From Pseudomonadota bacterium (lineage in GTDB: Bacteria; Pseudomonadota; Alphaproteobacteria; Rhizobiales; Hyphomicrobiaceae), in the NCBI GenBank assembly GCA_023426855.1, contig JAEZBU010000098.1, forward strand, positions 1-50,003: a stretch of DNA of 50,003 bases, in the 5' to 3' direction. A program made the translations under genes and the position numbers. Shown piece by piece: positions 49,266 through 50,003 of the stretch (within the stretch, counting starts at the first letter, position 1; every line of letters starts with the position of its first letter). The notes beneath the pieces are model-generated. The model made no database searches, had not been told where the DNA came from, and saw nothing but the letters and a program-made list of their open reading frames with translations.

Positions 49266-49994
49266 ATGAGTGAACTGACAGGACGCACAATCGTTGTGAC
49301 AGGCGCGGCCGGAGGTATCGGCGCAGCCGCATCTCGCATGGCAGCGAAGGCAGGCGCACGACTTCTCCTGATCGACCCCAATGAACAAGGCTTGCGGACA
49401 CTCGCGTCATCGCTTGCGGGCGACGGGCATGTCGTGGCGCCGTCTTATCTCGATAGTCCCACGGCCTGCGCGGAAGCCCTGGCGCGCGTCGACGGCCCGC
49501 TGTATGGGCTGGTTCATATGGCGGGCATCTTTGTGCCGCACGAACTTGAACCCGGCGCTCGCGATATTTATGACCGCATCATCGCAGCGAACATGACCAA
49601 CGGTTTCGACCTGGTTTGCGCCATGATTGACCGGCTGGTGACGAATGAACCGGCGCGTCTCATATTCGCCAGCTCCCAGGCTTATCGGCGCGGCAGTCTC
49701 GGCCACGTTGCCTACTCCATGGCAAAAGGTGGCGTCACGGGGTTCGTGCGCGGACTGGCCCGCAACCTGAAATCACGCGCGCTGGTGAACGGAATTGCAC
49801 CGGGCGTGATCGAAACGCCGATGGCCGCGCATATCATCGACACGCGCAAAGCCGATATGCTGAAGGAAATCCCACTCGGCCGGCTCGGCACCGCCGATGA
49901 GGTCGCCGGCGTGGTGATGTTCCTGCTCGGCCCATACGCGACCTACGTGACCGGCCAGATCATCAACGTCGATGGCGGCACAAATAACGCATGA
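49266..49994 (+). CDS. Short-chain dehydrogenase/reductase
   Basis: This 242-residue classical SDR has TGAAGGIGAA near residue 12, HMAGIFVP, catalytic Ser in FASSQAY, YSMAKGG with Tyr and Lys, PGVIETPMA and the ending INVDGGTNNA. TGAGGGAG precedes ATG 49266. Together with the preceding SDR it would carry out two redox steps, or the same step on two intermediates. An ATG overlaps its stop, so the operon probably continues beyond the window. Confidence 0.91.
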   Translation: MSELTGRTIVVTGAAGGIGAAASRMAAKAGARLLLIDPNEQGLRTLASSLAGDGHVVAPSYLDSPTACAEALARVDGPLYGLVHMAGIFVPHELEPGARDIYDRIIAANMTNGFDLVCAMIDRLVTNEPARLIFASSQAYRRGSLGHVAYSMAKGGVTGFVRGLARNLKSRALVNGIAPGVIETPMAAHIIDTRKADMLKEIPLGRLGTADEVAGVVMFLLGPYATYVTGQIINVDGGTNNA

Positions 49995-50003
49995 GCGGAA
50001 ACG
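49991..50003 (+). CDS. Possible start of the next operon gene (cut by window edge)
   Basis: ATG at 49991 overlaps the SDR stop in the ATGA fashion used repeatedly in this operon and opens a frame reading Met-Ser-Gly-Asn to the window end. Only four codons are visible, so function cannot be judged. Confidence 0.3.

Overview
The window reads as high-GC chromosomal DNA of an alphaproteobacterium, most likely of the order Hyphomicrobiales (Bradyrhizobium/Rhodopseudomonas-like). This is inferred from gene content: three different organic-solute ABC importers, IclR- and XRE-controlled catabolic operons, a HisKA_2-type kinase, Tat-exported molybdoenzymes and SoxXYZA. I saw no rRNA, tRNA, insertion sequence, phage gene or CRISPR array. 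It looks like a metabolic accessory region of tightly packed operons, many joined by ATGA or GTGA stop/start overlaps.

Layout. 1-770: a LacI-type regulator that runs off the left edge. 1262-7147: a secreted animal-type haem peroxidase with an N-terminal tract of 21 five-residue PPKYE-like repeats and C-terminal RTX calcium repeats, followed by its type I secretion ATPase and HlyD-type adaptor. 7408-12155: a Tat-exported molybdenum hydroxylase (2Fe-2S plus molybdopterin subunits) joined to soxX, soxY, soxZ and soxA, without soxB or soxCD. 12346-15369: a CHASE3 histidine kinase, a single-domain receiver and a receiver-HisKA_2 kinase. 15407-25513: an FbpABC/PhnSTUV-like importer split by inserted genes, plus an SDR, an LVIVD beta-propeller protein, a D-2-hydroxyacid dehydrogenase, an FAH-family hydrolase, an XRE-cupin regulator and an ornithine cyclodeaminase-like gene. 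25609-26436: a uronate dehydrogenase-like gene. 26792-37874: a PotABCD-type importer with an IclR regulator, two related CoA ligases, an enoyl-CoA hydratase, an unassigned 356-residue protein and a nitroreductase-family protein. 37901-49994: a divergent pair of operons. The left one encodes a Cys-less thiolase-like protein, a DUF35 partner and an SsuABC/TauABC-type importer. The right one encodes an IclR regulator, a biotin carboxylase, two biotinyl-type proteins (one without the biotin lysine), a carboxyltransferase, a CoA ligase and two SDRs.

How it fits together. The right half resembles uptake and CoA-dependent breakdown of unidentified organic acids: ABC import, CoA ligation, hydration, oxidation by SDRs, carbon-carbon cleavage by a thiolase-like/DUF35 pair, and a biotin-dependent carboxylation or decarboxylation step. 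The left part combines an extracellular peroxidase, a periplasmic molybdenum/Sox oxidation module and a signalling cassette. Four clear convergent or post-gene stem-loops separate transcription units. A recurring GATA-N5-TATC palindrome lies at three promoters of the Pot/CoA-ligase locus and may be the operator of the local IclR protein.

The most unusual points are the self-contained peroxidase with a tyrosine-rich, mussel-adhesive-like tail; the Mo-hydroxylase/SoxXYZA cluster without SoxB; and the biotin-dependent divergon, whose carboxyltransferase, biotinyl protein, thiolase and DUF35 protein each lack a residue normally considered essential.
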